Positions 14,159-26,843 are shown, counted from the stretch's first letter. The stretch: DNA of 64,000 nt from Pseudomonas purpurea (GCF_039908635.1 NZ_CP150918.1:3591001-3655000), one strand, 5' to 3'. Notes: a model not told the origin generated them from the sequence alone. Translations and numbers: made by a program.

Positions 14159-15328
14159 ATGAATCCTGATATTCCTCTTCAACTTCTGGGCGGCATCACG
14201 GCACGGGAATTCCTGCGCGACTACTGGCAGAAAAAGCCGCTGCTGATCCGTCAGGCGATTCCTGACTTCGAAAGCCCGATCGACGCCGACGAACTGGCCG
14301 GCCTGGCGCTGGAAGAAGAAGTCGAATCGCGCCTGGTCATCGAGCACGGCGAGCGCCCCTGGGAATTGCGTCGCGGCCCGTTCGCCGAAGACGAATTCAG
14401 CAAGCTGCCGGAGCGTGAGTGGACCTTGCTGGTGCAGGCTGTCGATCAGTTCGTACCGGAAGTCAGCGAGCTGCTGGAAAACTTCCGTTTCCTGCCGAGC
14501 TGGCGCATCGACGACGTGATGATCAGCTTCGCCGCTCCAGGCGGCAGCGTGGGCCCGCACTTCGACAACTACGACGTGTTCCTGCTGCAAGGCGCCGGTA
14601 AGCGCAACTGGAAAATCGGCCAGATGTGCGACTCCGAGAGCCCGCTGCTGCAACATGCCGACCTGCGCATTCTGGCTGATTTCGAAGAAACCGCTGAATG
14701 GGTACTGGAACCGGGCGACATGCTGTACCTGCCACCGCGCCTGGCCCACTGCGGCGTGGCCATCGACGATTGCATGACCTACTCGGTCGGCTTCCGCGCG
14801 CCAAGCGCTGCCGAAGTGCTGACGCACTTCACGGACTTCCTCAGCCAGTTCCTGCCTGACGAAGAGCGCTACACCGATGCCGACGCCCAACCAGCCGTCG
14901 ACCCGCACCAGATTCAACACGACGCCCTCGACCGCTTGAAAGGCCTGCTGGCCGAGCACATGAGTGACGAGCGTCTGCTGCTGACCTGGTTCGGCCAGTT
15001 CATGACCGAGCCGCGCTACCCGGAACTGGTGGTGGGCCCGGAAGACGTGGAAGAAGACGACCTGCTTGCCAGCCTTGAGCAAGGCGCGGTGCTGATTCGC
15101 AATCCGAGCGCACGCCTGGCATGGTCCGAAGTCGATGACGACCTGCTGCTGTTCGCCAGCGGCCAGAGTCGTTACCTGCCGGGCAAGCTGCGCGAACTGC
15201 TGAAAATGATTTGCGCCGCCGATGCACTGCACATCGACAACCTTGGCCCATGGCTGAAAGACGAAGATGGCCGCGGCCTGTTGTGCGAACTGATCAAGCA
15301 AGGAAGCCTGGGGTTTGCCGATGAATAA
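14159..15328 (+). CDS. roxA: Ribosomal protein uL16 arginine hydroxylase (RoxA/YcfD-type)
   Basis: JmjC-fold 2-oxoglutarate/Fe(II) oxygenase; E. coli YcfD hydroxylates an arginine of ribosomal protein L16. The 389-residue product starts at MNPDIPLQLLGG (14159; upstream in-frame codons are not conserved). The iron-binding triad is visible: H134 and D136 in GPHFDNYD and H197 in LAHCGVAID. The C-terminal winged-helix region follows. The next gene starts inside its last codons, so the two are co-transcribed. Confidence 0.9.
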   Translation: MNPDIPLQLLGGITAREFLRDYWQKKPLLIRQAIPDFESPIDADELAGLALEEEVESRLVIEHGERPWELRRGPFAEDEFSKLPEREWTLLVQAVDQFVPEVSELLENFRFLPSWRIDDVMISFAAPGGSVGPHFDNYDVFLLQGAGKRNWKIGQMCDSESPLLQHADLRILADFEETAEWVLEPGDMLYLPPRLAHCGVAIDDCMTYSVGFRAPSAAEVLTHFTDFLSQFLPDEERYTDADAQPAVDPHQIQHDALDRLKGLLAEHMSDERLLLTWFGQFMTEPRYPELVVGPEDVEEDDLLASLEQGAVLIRNPSARLAWSEVDDDLLLFASGQSRYLPGKLRELLKMICAADALHIDNLGPWLKDEDGRGLLCELIKQGSLGFADE

Positions 15329-15746
15329 GATTCACGTACGTGTCGCAGACTGGCAAAAGGATAACGCCGAGATCCGGCGCATTCGTGAAACCGTGTTCAT
15401 CGCCGAGCAGGCCGTTCCGCCAGAACTGGAGTGGGATGCAGACGACGCCAGCGCCGTGCATTTCCTCGCCTTCGAAGGCGACTTTCCGATTGGCACTGCC
15501 CGCTTGTTGCCCGACGGTCACATCGGCCGGGTGTCGGTACTCAAGGACTGGCGCGGCCTGAAAGTCGGCGATGCGCTGATGCAAGCGGTGATCGGTGAAG
15601 CCGAGAAGCGCGGGCTCAAGCAGCAGATGTTGAGCGCTCAGGTGCAGGCGACGGCATTCTATGAGCGCCTGGGCTTTACCGTGGTCAGTGAAGAGTTCCT
15701 GGAAGCAGGAATTCCGCACGTGGACATGGTTCGGCACTCGGCCTAA
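15321..15746 (+). CDS. GNAT family N-acetyltransferase
   Basis: A 141-residue GNAT-fold protein. The acetyl-CoA-binding region IGRVSVLKDWRGLKVGDALM and the late FYERLGFTVVSEEFLEAGIPHVDM are typical of the YjcF/ElaA-type GNAT subgroup, whose substrates are mostly unknown. The ATG at 15321 overlaps the end of the roxA-type gene; a TTG at 15315 is the only nearby alternative. A terminator follows. Confidence 0.85.
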   Translation: MNKIHVRVADWQKDNAEIRRIRETVFIAEQAVPPELEWDADDASAVHFLAFEGDFPIGTARLLPDGHIGRVSVLKDWRGLKVGDALMQAVIGEAEKRGLKQQMLSAQVQATAFYERLGFTVVSEEFLEAGIPHVDMVRHSA

Positions 15747-15783
15747 CCCTAGCCACAAAAACAGCCTGTGAACACCATCAAAT

Positions 15784-15815
15784 CGCCCCGCCATTCTCGG
15801 ATGCCGGGGCGTTTT
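15784..15815 (+). terminator. Intrinsic terminator after GNAT gene
   Basis: The stem CGCCCCG/CGGGGCG, with an inner CAT/ATG pairing, is followed by TTTT. Confidence 0.75.
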
Positions 15816-15893
15816 GCTGTCTACGATTCAACTTGCCACACCCCGGGCCGACAAACTGGCAAACTCAAGCCTTTGATCGCGGAGATAACGGAC

Positions 15894-16703
15894 ATGTCCC
15901 TACGCACCCTTCTCACCACCCTGCTGCTGACCTGCAGTGTTTCGGTCATGGCAGCCACCGAGATCGTGCCGCTCAACCACCGTACCAGCGCCGACTTGCT
16001 GCCCGTCGCACAGAACTTCCTTGGCAAGGACGGTAAGGTCAGCGCCTACGGCAACCAACTCATCGTGAACGCCGAACCCGGAAAAATCGAAGAGCTGCGA
16101 GCCCTTCTCGCCCAATTGGACACCGCGCCCAAGCGCTTGCTGATTACCGTCGACACCAATGAAAACAACTTCCAGGGCGATCAGGGCTACTCGGTAAACG
16201 GCTCCGCCCAAGGTCGCATCATCAATCGCAGCACCGACAGCCGCGAAGGCGGCATCCAGCAAATCCAGGCCAGCGAAGGCATACCCGCGCTGATCCAGGT
16301 CGGCCAGAGCGTCCCGCTGACCACCACTCAGACCGACGCCTACGCCGGCCTGCCCAACCAGACCAACACCCCCTCGCCAACCCCGAACAACAACTACGCC
16401 CACCTGCAAAGCCAGACCCAATACCGCAATGTCACCCAAGGCTTCTACGTGACTGCAAGCGTCACCGGCGAAACCGTTCACCTGGCGATCAGTACCAACC
16501 GTGACCGTATGAGCCAGGAACGTCCCGATGTAGTGAATGTACAAAGTACCGACACAACGGTCAGCGGCCGCCTCGGCGAGTGGATCACCCTGGCCGGCGT
16601 CAATCACCAGACTCAGGCCGACAAACAGGGCCTGACCCGCAGCTACACGACTCAAGGCCGGGATGACATGACGCTACGCGTGAAAGTCGACGCCCTGGAC
16701 TGA
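15894..16703 (+). CDS. Secreted secretin N-domain-like protein
   Basis: A 269-residue protein with a clear signal peptide (MSLRTLLTTLLLTCSVSVMA, cleavage near A20-A21). Residues about 22-85 resemble secretin N0/N1 (NolW-type) repeats: EIVPLNHRTSADLLPVAQNFL, YGNQLIVNAEPGKIEELRALLAQLD. The central part is Gln/Asn/Thr-rich and low in complexity; the C-terminal part (TVSGRLGEWITLAGV) resembles a secretin beta-domain fragment, but the chain is too short for a full secretin. It is likely periplasmic or outer-membrane associated; no secretion partner genes are adjacent. The start at 15894 is preceded by GGAGATAACGGAC. Function unknown. Confidence 0.75.
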   Translation: MSLRTLLTTLLLTCSVSVMAATEIVPLNHRTSADLLPVAQNFLGKDGKVSAYGNQLIVNAEPGKIEELRALLAQLDTAPKRLLITVDTNENNFQGDQGYSVNGSAQGRIINRSTDSREGGIQQIQASEGIPALIQVGQSVPLTTTQTDAYAGLPNQTNTPSPTPNNNYAHLQSQTQYRNVTQGFYVTASVTGETVHLAISTNRDRMSQERPDVVNVQSTDTTVSGRLGEWITLAGVNHQTQADKQGLTRSYTTQGRDDMTLRVKVDALD

Positions 16704-17216
16704 CACACCGAAAACTGACTGATTAGTCGTATAAGACCAAAGATGTAGTGCTTTAAAAAAAGCACTACAAAACGTTTGACGGGCAAAAAAAGCAAAGGCA
16801 TGATGGCCTCGCTCCCGCTGATCAGAGGCCCTGGCAAGGGCTTTCGAATCGCTGCTCTGACCTTACCGACTTGAGCCGATTCGTGTCTGTACCGCCCACA
16901 AGGTGTGTTTGACGAGGTTGCGACTGGAACGAAGTTGTCCCGAGGGACGGAAGCGTAATAGGTAGCCCGGCAACACACTGATGATCGTACAAAGGCCCAC
17001 GATGCCCGAGTGCGCCCGCCAGTAGGCCCTTACCTGCTCAGCTTTCATCCCCGAGCCCCTCGTTCACTCCGTCGCCTTCCCCGCCAGACCCGACTTGAGC
17101 ACCTAAGCTTCCGGTCAGCGAGCAGCCATCTACGCGCCCCTTGAATTGCGCAGTTGGCACAGGAACTTTCCACCGCAGAACAACTTTCCATACAAGACGC
17201 GACGAGGTTTATCTCC
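16704..17216. other. 513-bp intergenic region upstream of aceA
   Basis: It holds a perfect AT-rich hairpin at 16745-16768 (listed separately) and the aceA leader. A 61-codon minus-strand frame (16863-17048) has a GAGGGG eight bases before its ATG and one hydrophobic stretch, but nothing else supports it. Plus-strand promoters for aceA were not confidently located. Confidence 0.4.
16745..16768. terminator. Perfect 10-bp hairpin after secretin-like gene
   Basis: GTAGTGCTTT and AAAGCACTAC pair perfectly around a 4-base A loop, 41 bp after the stop of the secretin-like gene. No T run follows on the plus strand, so it may be an mRNA 3'-end stabiliser, a weak terminator or a protein-binding palindrome. 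Confidence 0.5.
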
Positions 17217-18542
17217 ATGGCACTGACACGCGAACAGCAAATTGCAGCCCTTGAAAAAGACTGGGCTGAAAACCCACGCTGGAAAGGCGTGACACGCGCT
17301 TACTCCGCTGCTGACGTCGTCCGTCTGCGTGGCTCGGTTCAACCTGAGCACACCCTTGCAAAAATGGGCGCCGAAAAGCTCTGGAACCTGGTGACCCAGG
17401 GTGCCAAGCCATCCTTCCGCCCTGAGAAAGATTTCGTCAACTGCATGGGCGCCCTGACCGGCGGCCAGGCTGTACAACAAGTCAAAGCCGGCATCCAGGC
17501 GATCTACCTGTCGGGCTGGCAGGTTGCTGCAGACAACAACTCTGCCGAATCGATGTACCCGGACCAGTCGCTGTACCCGGTCGACTCCGTACCGACCGTG
17601 GTCAAGCGCATCAACAACTCGTTCCGTCGCGCCGACCAGATCCAGTGGAAATCCGGCAAGAACCCGGGCGACGCTGGCTACATCGACTACTTCGCGCCGA
17701 TCGTGGCTGACGCCGAAGCCGGTTTCGGCGGCGTACTGAACGCCTACGAACTGATGAAAAGCATGATCGAAGCAGGCGCCGCCGGCGTTCACTTCGAAGA
17801 CCAACTGGCTTCCGTGAAAAAATGCGGCCACATGGGTGGCAAGGTTCTGGTTCCAACCCAGGAAGCCGTACAAAAGCTGACGGCTGCTCGCCTGGCGGCT
17901 GACGTTGCTGGCACGCCGACCATCATCCTGGCCCGTACCGATGCAAACGCTGCTGACCTGCTGACTTCGGACTGCGACCCATACGATCAGCCATTCGTGA
18001 CCGGCGAACGCACCCAGGAAGGCTTCTACAAAGTACGCGCCGGCCTGGACCAGGCTATCGCTCGCGGCCTGGCCTATGCGCCGTACGCCGACCTGATCTG
18101 GTGCGAAACCGCCAAGCCGGACCTGGAAGAAGCCCGTCGCTTCGCTGAAGCGATCAAAAAGGAATACCCGGACCAACTGCTGTCGTACAACTGCTCGCCT
18201 TCCTTCAACTGGAAGAAAAACCTGGACGACGCGACCATCGCCAAGTTCCAGCGCGAACTGTCCGCCATGGGCTACAAGCACCAGTTCATCACCCTGGCCG
18301 GCATTCACAACATGTGGCACAGCATGTTCAACCTGGCGCACGACTACGCCCGCAACGACATGACTGCCTACGTGAAGCTGCAAGAGCAGGAATTCGCTGA
18401 CGCCGCCAAGGGTTACACCTTCGTGGCTCACCAGCAGGAAGTGGGCACCGGCTACTTCGACGACATGACCACCGTGATTCAGGGTGGCTCGTCGTCGGTA
18501 ACCGCACTGACCGGCTCCACCGAAGAAGAACAGTTCCACTGA
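17217..18542 (+). CDS. aceA: Isocitrate lyase
   Basis: Glyoxylate-shunt enzyme cleaving isocitrate to succinate and glyoxylate. The start at 17217 gives 441 residues beginning [20 protein letters not shown]; the longer frame from 17154 adds non-conserved residues. The catalytic [11 protein letters not shown] motif has C203, preceded by the metal-binding FEDQ. GAGG at 17204-17207 serves as the ribosome-binding site. aceA sits just upstream of the nuo operon but is separated from it by a terminator and a REP pair. Confidence 0.97.
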   Translation: MALTREQQIAALEKDWAENPRWKGVTRAYSAADVVRLRGSVQPEHTLAKMGAEKLWNLVTQGAKPSFRPEKDFVNCMGALTGGQAVQQVKAGIQAIYLSGWQVAADNNSAESMYPDQSLYPVDSVPTVVKRINNSFRRADQIQWKSGKNPGDAGYIDYFAPIVADAEAGFGGVLNAYELMKSMIEAGAAGVHFEDQLASVKKCGHMGGKVLVPTQEAVQKLTAARLAADVAGTPTIILARTDANAADLLTSDCDPYDQPFVTGERTQEGFYKVRAGLDQAIARGLAYAPYADLIWCETAKPDLEEARRFAEAIKKEYPDQLLSYNCSPSFNWKKNLDDATIAKFQRELSAMGYKHQFITLAGIHNMWHSMFNLAHDYARNDMTAYVKLQEQEFADAAKGYTFVAHQQEVGTGYFDDMTTVIQGGSSSVTALTGSTEEEQFH

Positions 18543-18610
18543 TCGACTTCGCCTGAGTACACGGCCAGCGCAGACCGAATAAAAAGCTAACTGCACTGCC
18601 GAAAATCTAA

Positions 18611-18638
18611 CGCCCCGACTGGTTCGGGGCGTTTTTTT
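18611..18638 (+). terminator. Intrinsic terminator of aceA
   Basis: The stem CGCCCCGA/TCGGGGCG with a short loop is followed by seven T. Confidence 0.92.
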
Positions 18639-18669
18639 GTCCACGATTTAACAAATATCACCGAACTCC

Positions 18670-18757
18670 GTGGGAGCGAGCCTGCTCGCGAAGGCGTCTT
18701 ATCATTCAAAATAGAAGTCGACTGCCCCACCGCATTCGCGAGCAGGCTCGCTCCCAC
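18670..18757. repeat. REP inverted pair
   Basis: GTGGGAGCGAGCCTGCTCGCGAA and its near-perfect inverted partner enclose a 42-bp spacer. It lies directly after the aceA terminator. Confidence 0.88.
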
Positions 18758-19185
18758 AGGAGACGCTAGCACCTCAAGCAAAAACATTGATCCAGAGCGG
18801 TATACCGCGCAGAAAAAGAAGGTAAAACGAGCCGGGCCGCTACTTGCAGTAACCCTCATATAAGACAACTTTCCGGCCAGCACCCCGATTAACTGTTTAA
18901 AAACCACTCCAAACAATATTGATTATCATTTAGCAATAACTATGTTCGTTACATTCCCTACAAAACTGAATTGAAAAAAAACTCGCTAATGCCCGCTGTG
19001 CATGGCTTACAGGGCTTCGGAGGCACGCTATGTCCTTATTCTTATAAATAATTTCGCTACAGGAATTTTACTTGCTCGGTGTTTAGCCATAAAATCACCG
19101 CGATTGATTGCGCTGCGACATATCGTCACTGCTTTATTTCTTTATCAAGCTCAGAGACCCTTGCTCTCTGTTAAGGATTACCAGC
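18758..19185 (+). promoter_or_regulatory. AT-rich upstream region of the nuo operon
   Basis: About 430 bp without a credible gene separate the REP pair from nuoA. The sequence is clearly more AT-rich than its surroundings (for example around 18900-18990 and 19040-19160), as expected for a promoter and regulatory region of a large respiratory operon. I could not fix a -35/-10 pair; a TTGATTATCATTT stretch near 18919 only loosely resembles known boxes. A translation leader with AAGGA ends at the nuoA ATG. Confidence 0.45.
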
Positions 19186-19599
19186 ATGCCCGAAGCGACA
19201 GGACTCATGGCCCACAACTGGGGCTTTGCCATTTTCCTTCTGGGTGTCGTCGGCCTTTGCGCCTTCATGCTCGGCGTCTCCAGCCTCCTTGGGTCAAAAG
19301 CCTGGGGTCGCAGCAAAAACGAACCGTTCGAGTCCGGCATGCTACCCACCGGTGGCGCCCGCTTGCGGCTCTCAGCCAAATTCTATCTGGTCGCGATGCT
19401 CTTCGTGATCTTCGATATCGAAGCCCTTTTTCTCTTTGCCTGGTCTGTGTCCGTCCGCGAAAGCGGCTGGACCGGATTTGTCGAAGCTCTCGTTTTCATA
19501 GCAATTCTGTTGGCAGGTCTTGTCTACCTATTTCGAGTGGGCGCCCTTGATTGGGCTCCGGCAGCTCGTCTTAAGCGGCAGGCGAAGCTGAAACAATGA
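19186..19599 (+). CDS. nuoA: NADH-quinone oxidoreductase subunit A
   Basis: Membrane subunit of complex I. The 137-residue product has three transmembrane helices and the conserved loop [23 protein letters not shown], then [11 protein letters not shown]. The start at 19186 ([13 protein letters not shown]) follows AAGGATTACCAGC; a longer in-frame start at 19108 lacks conservation. First gene of the nuo operon. Confidence 0.95.
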   Translation: MPEATGLMAHNWGFAIFLLGVVGLCAFMLGVSSLLGSKAWGRSKNEPFESGMLPTGGARLRLSAKFYLVAMLFVIFDIEALFLFAWSVSVRESGWTGFVEALVFIAILLAGLVYLFRVGALDWAPAARLKRQAKLKQ

Positions 19600-19609
19600 G
19601 GCTTTGGCA

Positions 19610-20284
19610 ATGCAATACAATCTCACCAGGATCGACCCGGATGCTCCTAACGAGCAGTACCCGATTGGCGAACGGGAAACCGTTTCCGATCCGTTAGAAG
19701 ATCAAGTCCACAAAAACATTTACATGGGCAAGCTCGAAGACGTGCTGAATGGTGCGGTCAACTGGGGGCGTAAAAACTCCCTGTGGCCGTACAACTTCGG
19801 CCTGTCGTGCTGCTACGTGGAAATGACCACCGCCTTCACGGCGCCCCACGACATCGCGCGCTTTGGCGCCGAGGTTATCCGGGCATCGCCGCGCCAGGCG
19901 GATTTCATGGTTATTGCCGGAACCTGCTTCATCAAGATGGCGCCAATCATTCAGCGTCTCTACGAGCAAATGCTCGAGCCGAAGTGGGTTATCTCCATGG
20001 GTTCGTGCGCCAACTCCGGTGGCATGTACGACATCTACTCTGTCGTTCAAGGGGTGGACAAGTTCCTGCCCGTGGACGTCTACGTGCCTGGCTGCCCACC
20101 TCGCCCCGAAGCTTTTCTGCAAGGCTTGATGCTGTTGCAGGAGTCGATTGGCCAGGAGCGTCGCCCACTTTCCTGGGTCGTTGGTGATCAAGGCGTTTAC
20201 CGCGCCGAGATGCCTTCGCAAAAGGATGCGCGCCGCGAACAGCGTATTCAGGTAACCAACCTGCGCAGCCCCGACGAAGTCTGA
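19610..20284 (+). CDS. nuoB: NADH-quinone oxidoreductase subunit B
   Basis: Peripheral-arm subunit that carries cluster N2, the last iron-sulfur centre before quinone. The 224 residues include the tandem cysteines in GLSCCYVEM, then [22 protein letters not shown] and PGCPPRPE, the four N2 ligand regions. The ATG at 19610 is used; a TTG six bases upstream is the alternative. It lies 10 bp after nuoA. Confidence 0.97.
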   Translation: MQYNLTRIDPDAPNEQYPIGERETVSDPLEDQVHKNIYMGKLEDVLNGAVNWGRKNSLWPYNFGLSCCYVEMTTAFTAPHDIARFGAEVIRASPRQADFMVIAGTCFIKMAPIIQRLYEQMLEPKWVISMGSCANSGGMYDIYSVVQGVDKFLPVDVYVPGCPPRPEAFLQGLMLLQESIGQERRPLSWVVGDQGVYRAEMPSQKDARREQRIQVTNLRSPDEV

Positions 20285-20350
20285 TCCAGATCTGTTCCTG
20301 CAAAGAAACAAGAAGCTGGCTTCATTCTTTACGTTGACCGAAAGCGATAA

Positions 20351-22141
<1,791 letters not shown>

Positions 22142-22143
22142 GC

Positions 22144-22641
22144 ATGAACAGCACGCTTATCCAGACAGACCGTTTCGCCCTCAGCGAAACCGAGCGCTCG
22201 GCCATCGAGCACGAGCTGCATCACTACGAAGACCCGCGCGCGGCGTCGATCGAAGCCCTGAAGATCGTCCAGAAGGAACGTGGCTGGGTGCCTGACGGCG
22301 CGCTCTACGCCATCGGCGAAATCCTCGGCATCCCGGCCAGCGACGTTGAAGGCGTGGCGACGTTCTACAGCCAAATCTTCCGTCAGCCAGTCGGCCGCCA
22401 CATCATTCGCGTCTGCGACAGCATGGTCTGCTACATCGGTGGCCACGAATCGGTAGTCAGCGAAATCCAGAGCAAGCTGGGCATCGGCCTGGGTCAAACC
22501 ACCGCCGACGGCCGTTTCACGTTGCTGCCTGTCTGCTGCCTCGGCAACTGCGACAAGGCCCCGGCGCTGATGATCGACGACGACACTTTCGGTGACGTAC
22601 AGCCTGCTGGCGTCGCCAAACTGTTGGAGGGCTACGTATGA
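22144..22641 (+). CDS. nuoE: NADH-quinone oxidoreductase subunit E
   Basis: The 24-kDa subunit with the thioredoxin-like 2Fe-2S cluster N1a. The four ligands are visible in VCDSMVCY and [11 protein letters not shown]. The length is 165 residues. It overlaps nuoF by 4 bp (ATGA). Confidence 0.97.
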   Translation: MNSTLIQTDRFALSETERSAIEHELHHYEDPRAASIEALKIVQKERGWVPDGALYAIGEILGIPASDVEGVATFYSQIFRQPVGRHIIRVCDSMVCYIGGHESVVSEIQSKLGIGLGQTTADGRFTLLPVCCLGNCDKAPALMIDDDTFGDVQPAGVAKLLEGYV

Positions 22642-23993
22642 CCCTGACTTCCTTCGGCCCTGCCAACCGCATCAAGCGCAGCGCAGAGACTCATCCGCTG
22701 ACCTGGCGTCTGCGTGATGACGGCGAAGCGGTGTGGCTTGACGAGTACCAGGCCAAGAACGGTTACGCAGCAGCCCGCAAGGCCTTCGCCGACATGGCTC
22801 AGGACGACATCGTCCAGACCGTGAAAGACGCAGGCTTGAAAGGTCGCGGCGGTGCCGGCTTCCCCACGGGCGTCAAGTGGGGCCTGATGCCCAAGGACGA
22901 ATCCATCAACATCCGCTACCTGCTGTGCAACGCGGATGAAATGGAACCGAACACCTGGAAAGACCGCATGCTGATGGAGCAACTGCCCCATCTGCTGATC
23001 GAAGGCATGCTGATCAGTGCCCGCGCACTGAAAACCTACCGCGGCTATATCTTCCTGCGTGGCGAATACACCACCGCCGCCAAGCACCTGAACCGTGCCG
23101 TGGAAGAAGCCAAGGCTGCGGGCCTGCTGGGCAAGAACATCCTGGGCTCAGGCTTCGATTTCGAGCTGTTTGTCCACACCGGCGCCGGGCGTTACATCTG
23201 CGGTGAAGAAACCGCGCTGATCAACTCCCTCGAAGGCCGCCGCGCCAACCCGCGCTCCAAGCCGCCCTTCCCTGCCGCCGTTGGCGTGTGGGGCAAGCCG
23301 ACCTGCGTGAACAACGTTGAAACCCTGTGCAACGTGCCGGCGATCATCGCCGACGGCGTGGACTGGTACAAATCGTTGGCCCGCGAAGGCAGTGAAGACA
23401 TGGGCACCAAGCTCATGGGCTTCTCCGGCAAGGTCAAGAACCCTGGCCTGTGGGAACTGCCATTCGGCGTGACCGGCCGCGAGCTGTTCGAAGACTACGC
23501 GGGCGGCATGCGCGACGGCTTCAAGCTTAAGTGCTGGCAGCCTGGCGGCGCCGGTACCGGTTTCCTGTTGCCGGAACACCTGGACGCACAAATGTACGCC
23601 GGCGGCATCGCCAAAGTGGGCACCCGTATGGGGACCGGCCTGGCCATGGCGGTGGACGACAGCGTCAACATGGTGTCGTTGCTGCGCAACATGGAGCAGT
23701 TCTTCGCTCGCGAATCCTGCGGCTTCTGCACCCCTTGCCGCGATGGCTTGCCATGGAGCGTCAAGCTCTTGATGGCCATCGAGAACGGCGAAGGCCAGCC
23801 CGGTGATATCGAGACCCTGCTGGGTCTGGTCGGCTTCCTCGGCCCAGGCAAGACCTTCTGTGCTCACGCACCGGGCGCCGTGGAGCCATTGGGCAGCGCA
23901 ATCAAATACTTCCGTCCAGAGTTCGAAGCCGGCATCGCGCCTGTCAGCGCCGCCGTCCCGCCTCTGGCAAGGCCGATCGTAGTCGGCGCGTAA
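22638..23993 (+). CDS. nuoF: NADH-quinone oxidoreductase subunit F
   Basis: NADH-binding flavoprotein subunit (51 kDa). It shows the glycine-rich NADH/FMN motif [14 protein letters not shown] (about residues 68-81), [19 protein letters not shown] and the 4Fe-4S ligands in [12 protein letters not shown]. The length is 451. A long hairpin occupies the gap before nuoG. Confidence 0.97.
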   Translation: MTLTSFGPANRIKRSAETHPLTWRLRDDGEAVWLDEYQAKNGYAAARKAFADMAQDDIVQTVKDAGLKGRGGAGFPTGVKWGLMPKDESINIRYLLCNADEMEPNTWKDRMLMEQLPHLLIEGMLISARALKTYRGYIFLRGEYTTAAKHLNRAVEEAKAAGLLGKNILGSGFDFELFVHTGAGRYICGEETALINSLEGRRANPRSKPPFPAAVGVWGKPTCVNNVETLCNVPAIIADGVDWYKSLAREGSEDMGTKLMGFSGKVKNPGLWELPFGVTGRELFEDYAGGMRDGFKLKCWQPGGAGTGFLLPEHLDAQMYAGGIAKVGTRMGTGLAMAVDDSVNMVSLLRNMEQFFARESCGFCTPCRDGLPWSVKLLMAIENGEGQPGDIETLLGLVGFLGPGKTFCAHAPGAVEPLGSAIKYFRPEFEAGIAPVSAAVPPLARPIVVGA

Positions 23994-24002
23994 CGCTTTA
24001 AC

Positions 24003-24028
24003 AGGCGAACGGTCCGTGCCGTTCGCCT
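24003..24028 (+). other. Perfect 10-bp stem-loop in nuoF-nuoG gap
   Basis: AGGCGAACGG and CCGTTCGCCT pair perfectly around a 6-base loop, 10 bp after the nuoF stop. It lies in the 135-bp nuoF-nuoG gap, the largest gap within the operon. No T run follows, so it is unlikely to be a full terminator; it may mark an RNA processing or stability point, or attenuation within the operon. Confidence 0.6.
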
Positions 24029-24128
24029 CTCGTGCGATGACGCCTTGAACGGCTGTTTTGATTCGTACGGATAACAAGATTCCATTAGCCACGCCCGCTG
24101 ACACCGGGCCAACGAAGAACTTTGAACC

Positions 24129-26843
24129 ATGGCCACTATCCACGTAGACGGCAAAGCGCTCGAAGTCGACGGGGCAGACAACCTGTTACAGGCATGTCTG
24201 TCGCTAGGCCTCGATATTCCTTACTTCTGCTGGCACCCCGCCCTCGGCAGCGTTGGCGCTTGCCGCCAGTGCGCGGTCAAGCAGTACACCGACGAGAACG
24301 ACACCCGTGGTCGCATCGTCATGTCCTGCATGACCCCTGCCACCGATGGCACCTGGATCTCCATCGACGATGAAGAATCCAAGGCCTTTCGCGCCAGCGT
24401 TGTTGAATGGCTGATGACCAACCACCCGCACGACTGCCCGGTCTGTGAGGAAGGCGGTCACTGCCACCTGCAAGACATGACGGTAATGACCGGCCACAAC
24501 GAGCGCCGTTACCGCTTCACCAAGCGTACCCACCAGAACCAGCAACTGGGCCCGTTCATTTCCCACGAAATGAACCGCTGCATCGCCTGCTACCGCTGCG
24601 TACGTTTCTATAAAGACTACGCCGGCGGCACCGACCTCGGCGTATTCGGCGCCCACGACAACGTGTACTTCGGTCGCGTTGAAGATGGCGTGCTGGAAAG
24701 CGAGTTCTCCGGCAACCTCACCGAGGTCTGCCCGACCGGTGTGTTCACCGACAAGACACACTCCGAGCGCTACAACCGCAAGTGGGACATGCAGTTCTCG
24801 CCGAGCATCTGCCATGGCTGCTCCAGCGGTTGCAACATCTCCCCGGGCGAGCGTTACGGCGAACTGCGTCGCATCGAAAACCGTTTCAACGGTTCGGTGA
24901 ACCAGTACTTCCTGTGCGACCGTGGCCGTTTCGGCTACGGCTATGTCAACCGCGAAGACCGCCCGCGTCAGCCACTGCTGGCAGGCGGCGCCAAGCTGAG
25001 CCTGGACGAAGCGCTGGACAAAGCCGCCGACCTGCTGCGCGGTCGCAATATCGTTGGTATCGGTTCGCCGCGTGCCAGCCTTGAAAGCAACTACGCACTG
25101 CGCGAACTGGTGGGTGCCGAGCACTTCTACTCGGGTATCGAAGCGTCTGAGCTGGAACGCATTCGCCTGGTCATGCAGGTGTTGAAAGACAGCCCGCTGC
25201 CAATCCCGAACATGCGCGACATCGAAGACCACGACGCCGTGTTCGTCCTCGGTGAAGACCTGACCCAGACCGCTGCACGTATGGCCCTGTCCCTGCGTCA
25301 ATCGGTCAAGGGCAAAGCCGAAGACATGGCCGACGCCATGCGCGTCCAGCCTTGGCTCGACGCCGCGGTGAAAAACATCGGCCAGCACGCGCTGAACCCG
25401 CTGTTCATCGCCAGCCTGGCTGAAACCAAGCTCGACGACATCGCCGAAGAGTGCGTTCACGCCGCCCCAGACGACCTGGCCCGCATCGGTTTCGCCGTGG
25501 CTCACGCCCTCGACGCCAGCGCGCCTGCCGTTGAAGGCCTGGACAGCGAAGCCGTCGAACTGGCTCAGCGCATCGCCAATGCCCTGCTGGCCGCCAAGCG
25601 TCCGCTGATCATTGCCGGTACATCGCTGGGCTCCAAAGCGCTGATCGAAGCGGCTGCAAACATTGCAAAAGCCCTGAAGCTGCGCGAGAAGAACGGCTCC
25701 ATCAGCCTGATCGTGCCAGAGGCCAACAGCCTCGGCCTGGCCATGCTCGGTGGCGAATCGGTTGACGCGGCCCTGCAAGCGGTGATCGACGGCCGTGCCG
25801 ACGCCATCGTCGTGCTGGAAAACGATCTGTACACCCGTACCGACAAAACCCGTGTCGATGCTGCCCTGAACGCCGCTAAAGTGGTGATCGTGGCAGACCA
25901 TCAGAAGACTGCCACCAGCGATCGCGCGCACCTGGTTCTGCCAGCCGCCAGCTTCGCGGAAGGCGACGGTACGCTGGTCAGCCAGGAAGGTCGCGCCCAG
26001 CGCTTCTTCCAGGTCTTCGACCCGAAATACATGGACGCGAGCATCCTGGTCCACGAAGGCTGGCGCTGGCTGCATGCCCTGCGCGCCACCCTGCTGAACC
26101 AGCCGATCGACTGGACGCAACTGGACCACGTCACTGCGGCCTGCGCCGCCAGCACGCCGCAACTGGCGCGCATCGTTGACGCCGCGCCGTCCGCCACGTT
26201 CCGCATCAAGGGCATGAAACTGGCCCGCGAACCGCTGCGTTACTCCGGTCGTACCGCCATGCGCGCCAACATCAGCGTGCACGAACCGCGTACACCGCAA
26301 GACACCGACACCGCGTTCGCCTTCTCGATGGAAGGTTACTCGGGTTCGGTAGAACCGCGTCAGCAAGTGCCATTCGCCTGGTCGCCGGGCTGGAACTCGC
26401 CGCAAGCCTGGAACAAGTTCCAGGACGAAGTCGGTGGTCACATCCGCGCTGGCGACCCGGGCACCCGCCTGATCGAAAGCGCCGGTGATTCGCTGAACTG
26501 GTTCGCCAGTGTTCCGCGCGCGTTCAACCCTGCTCAAGGCACCTGGCAAGTCGTGCCGTTCTTCCACCTGTTCGGCAGCGAAGAGAACTCTTCCAAAGCC
26601 GCGCCGGTACAAGAACGCATCCCGGCCGCCTACGTGTCGCTGGCCAAGTCCGAAGCGGATCGTCTGGGCGTCAATGACGGTGCCCTGCTGAGCTTGAACG
26701 TAGCGGGCCAGACCCTGCGTCTGCCGCTGCGCATCAACGAAGAACTGGGCGCTGGCCTGGTAGCACTGCCGGCCGGTATCGCAGGCATTCCACCGGCAAT
26801 CTTCGGAAAATCCGTTGACGGTCTGCAGGAGGCAGCGCAATGA
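24129..26843 (+). CDS. nuoG: NADH-quinone oxidoreductase subunit G
   Basis: Largest peripheral subunit, carrying several Fe-S clusters. The N-terminal 2Fe-2S motif [15 protein letters not shown] is at about residues 35-49, followed by the His-Cys cluster [12 protein letters not shown], the [10 protein letters not shown] cluster and CHGCSSGC. The remainder is a molybdopterin-oxidoreductase-like domain without cofactor function. The length of 904 is typical. The stop overlaps nuoH (ATGA). Confidence 0.96.
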   Translation: MATIHVDGKALEVDGADNLLQACLSLGLDIPYFCWHPALGSVGACRQCAVKQYTDENDTRGRIVMSCMTPATDGTWISIDDEESKAFRASVVEWLMTNHPHDCPVCEEGGHCHLQDMTVMTGHNERRYRFTKRTHQNQQLGPFISHEMNRCIACYRCVRFYKDYAGGTDLGVFGAHDNVYFGRVEDGVLESEFSGNLTEVCPTGVFTDKTHSERYNRKWDMQFSPSICHGCSSGCNISPGERYGELRRIENRFNGSVNQYFLCDRGRFGYGYVNREDRPRQPLLAGGAKLSLDEALDKAADLLRGRNIVGIGSPRASLESNYALRELVGAEHFYSGIEASELERIRLVMQVLKDSPLPIPNMRDIEDHDAVFVLGEDLTQTAARMALSLRQSVKGKAEDMADAMRVQPWLDAAVKNIGQHALNPLFIASLAETKLDDIAEECVHAAPDDLARIGFAVAHALDASAPAVEGLDSEAVELAQRIANALLAAKRPLIIAGTSLGSKALIEAAANIAKALKLREKNGSISLIVPEANSLGLAMLGGESVDAALQAVIDGRADAIVVLENDLYTRTDKTRVDAALNAAKVVIVADHQKTATSDRAHLVLPAASFAEGDGTLVSQEGRAQRFFQVFDPKYMDASILVHEGWRWLHALRATLLNQPIDWTQLDHVTAACAASTPQLARIVDAAPSATFRIKGMKLAREPLRYSGRTAMRANISVHEPRTPQDTDTAFAFSMEGYSGSVEPRQQVPFAWSPGWNSPQAWNKFQDEVGGHIRAGDPGTRLIESAGDSLNWFASVPRAFNPAQGTWQVVPFFHLFGSEENSSKAAPVQERIPAAYVSLAKSEADRLGVNDGALLSLNVAGQTLRLPLRINEELGAGLVALPAGIAGIPPAIFGKSVDGLQEAAQ

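Noticed and set aside
16863..17048. 61-codon minus-strand ORF with a plausible ribosome-binding site
   Set aside because: One hydrophobic stretch but no recognisable family, and located in the aceA upstream region; not enough to call a gene.
18915..18940. Possible Fur- or ANR-like box upstream of nuoA
   Set aside because: TTGATTATCATTT agrees with either consensus only in part, and the region is AT-rich enough for chance matches.
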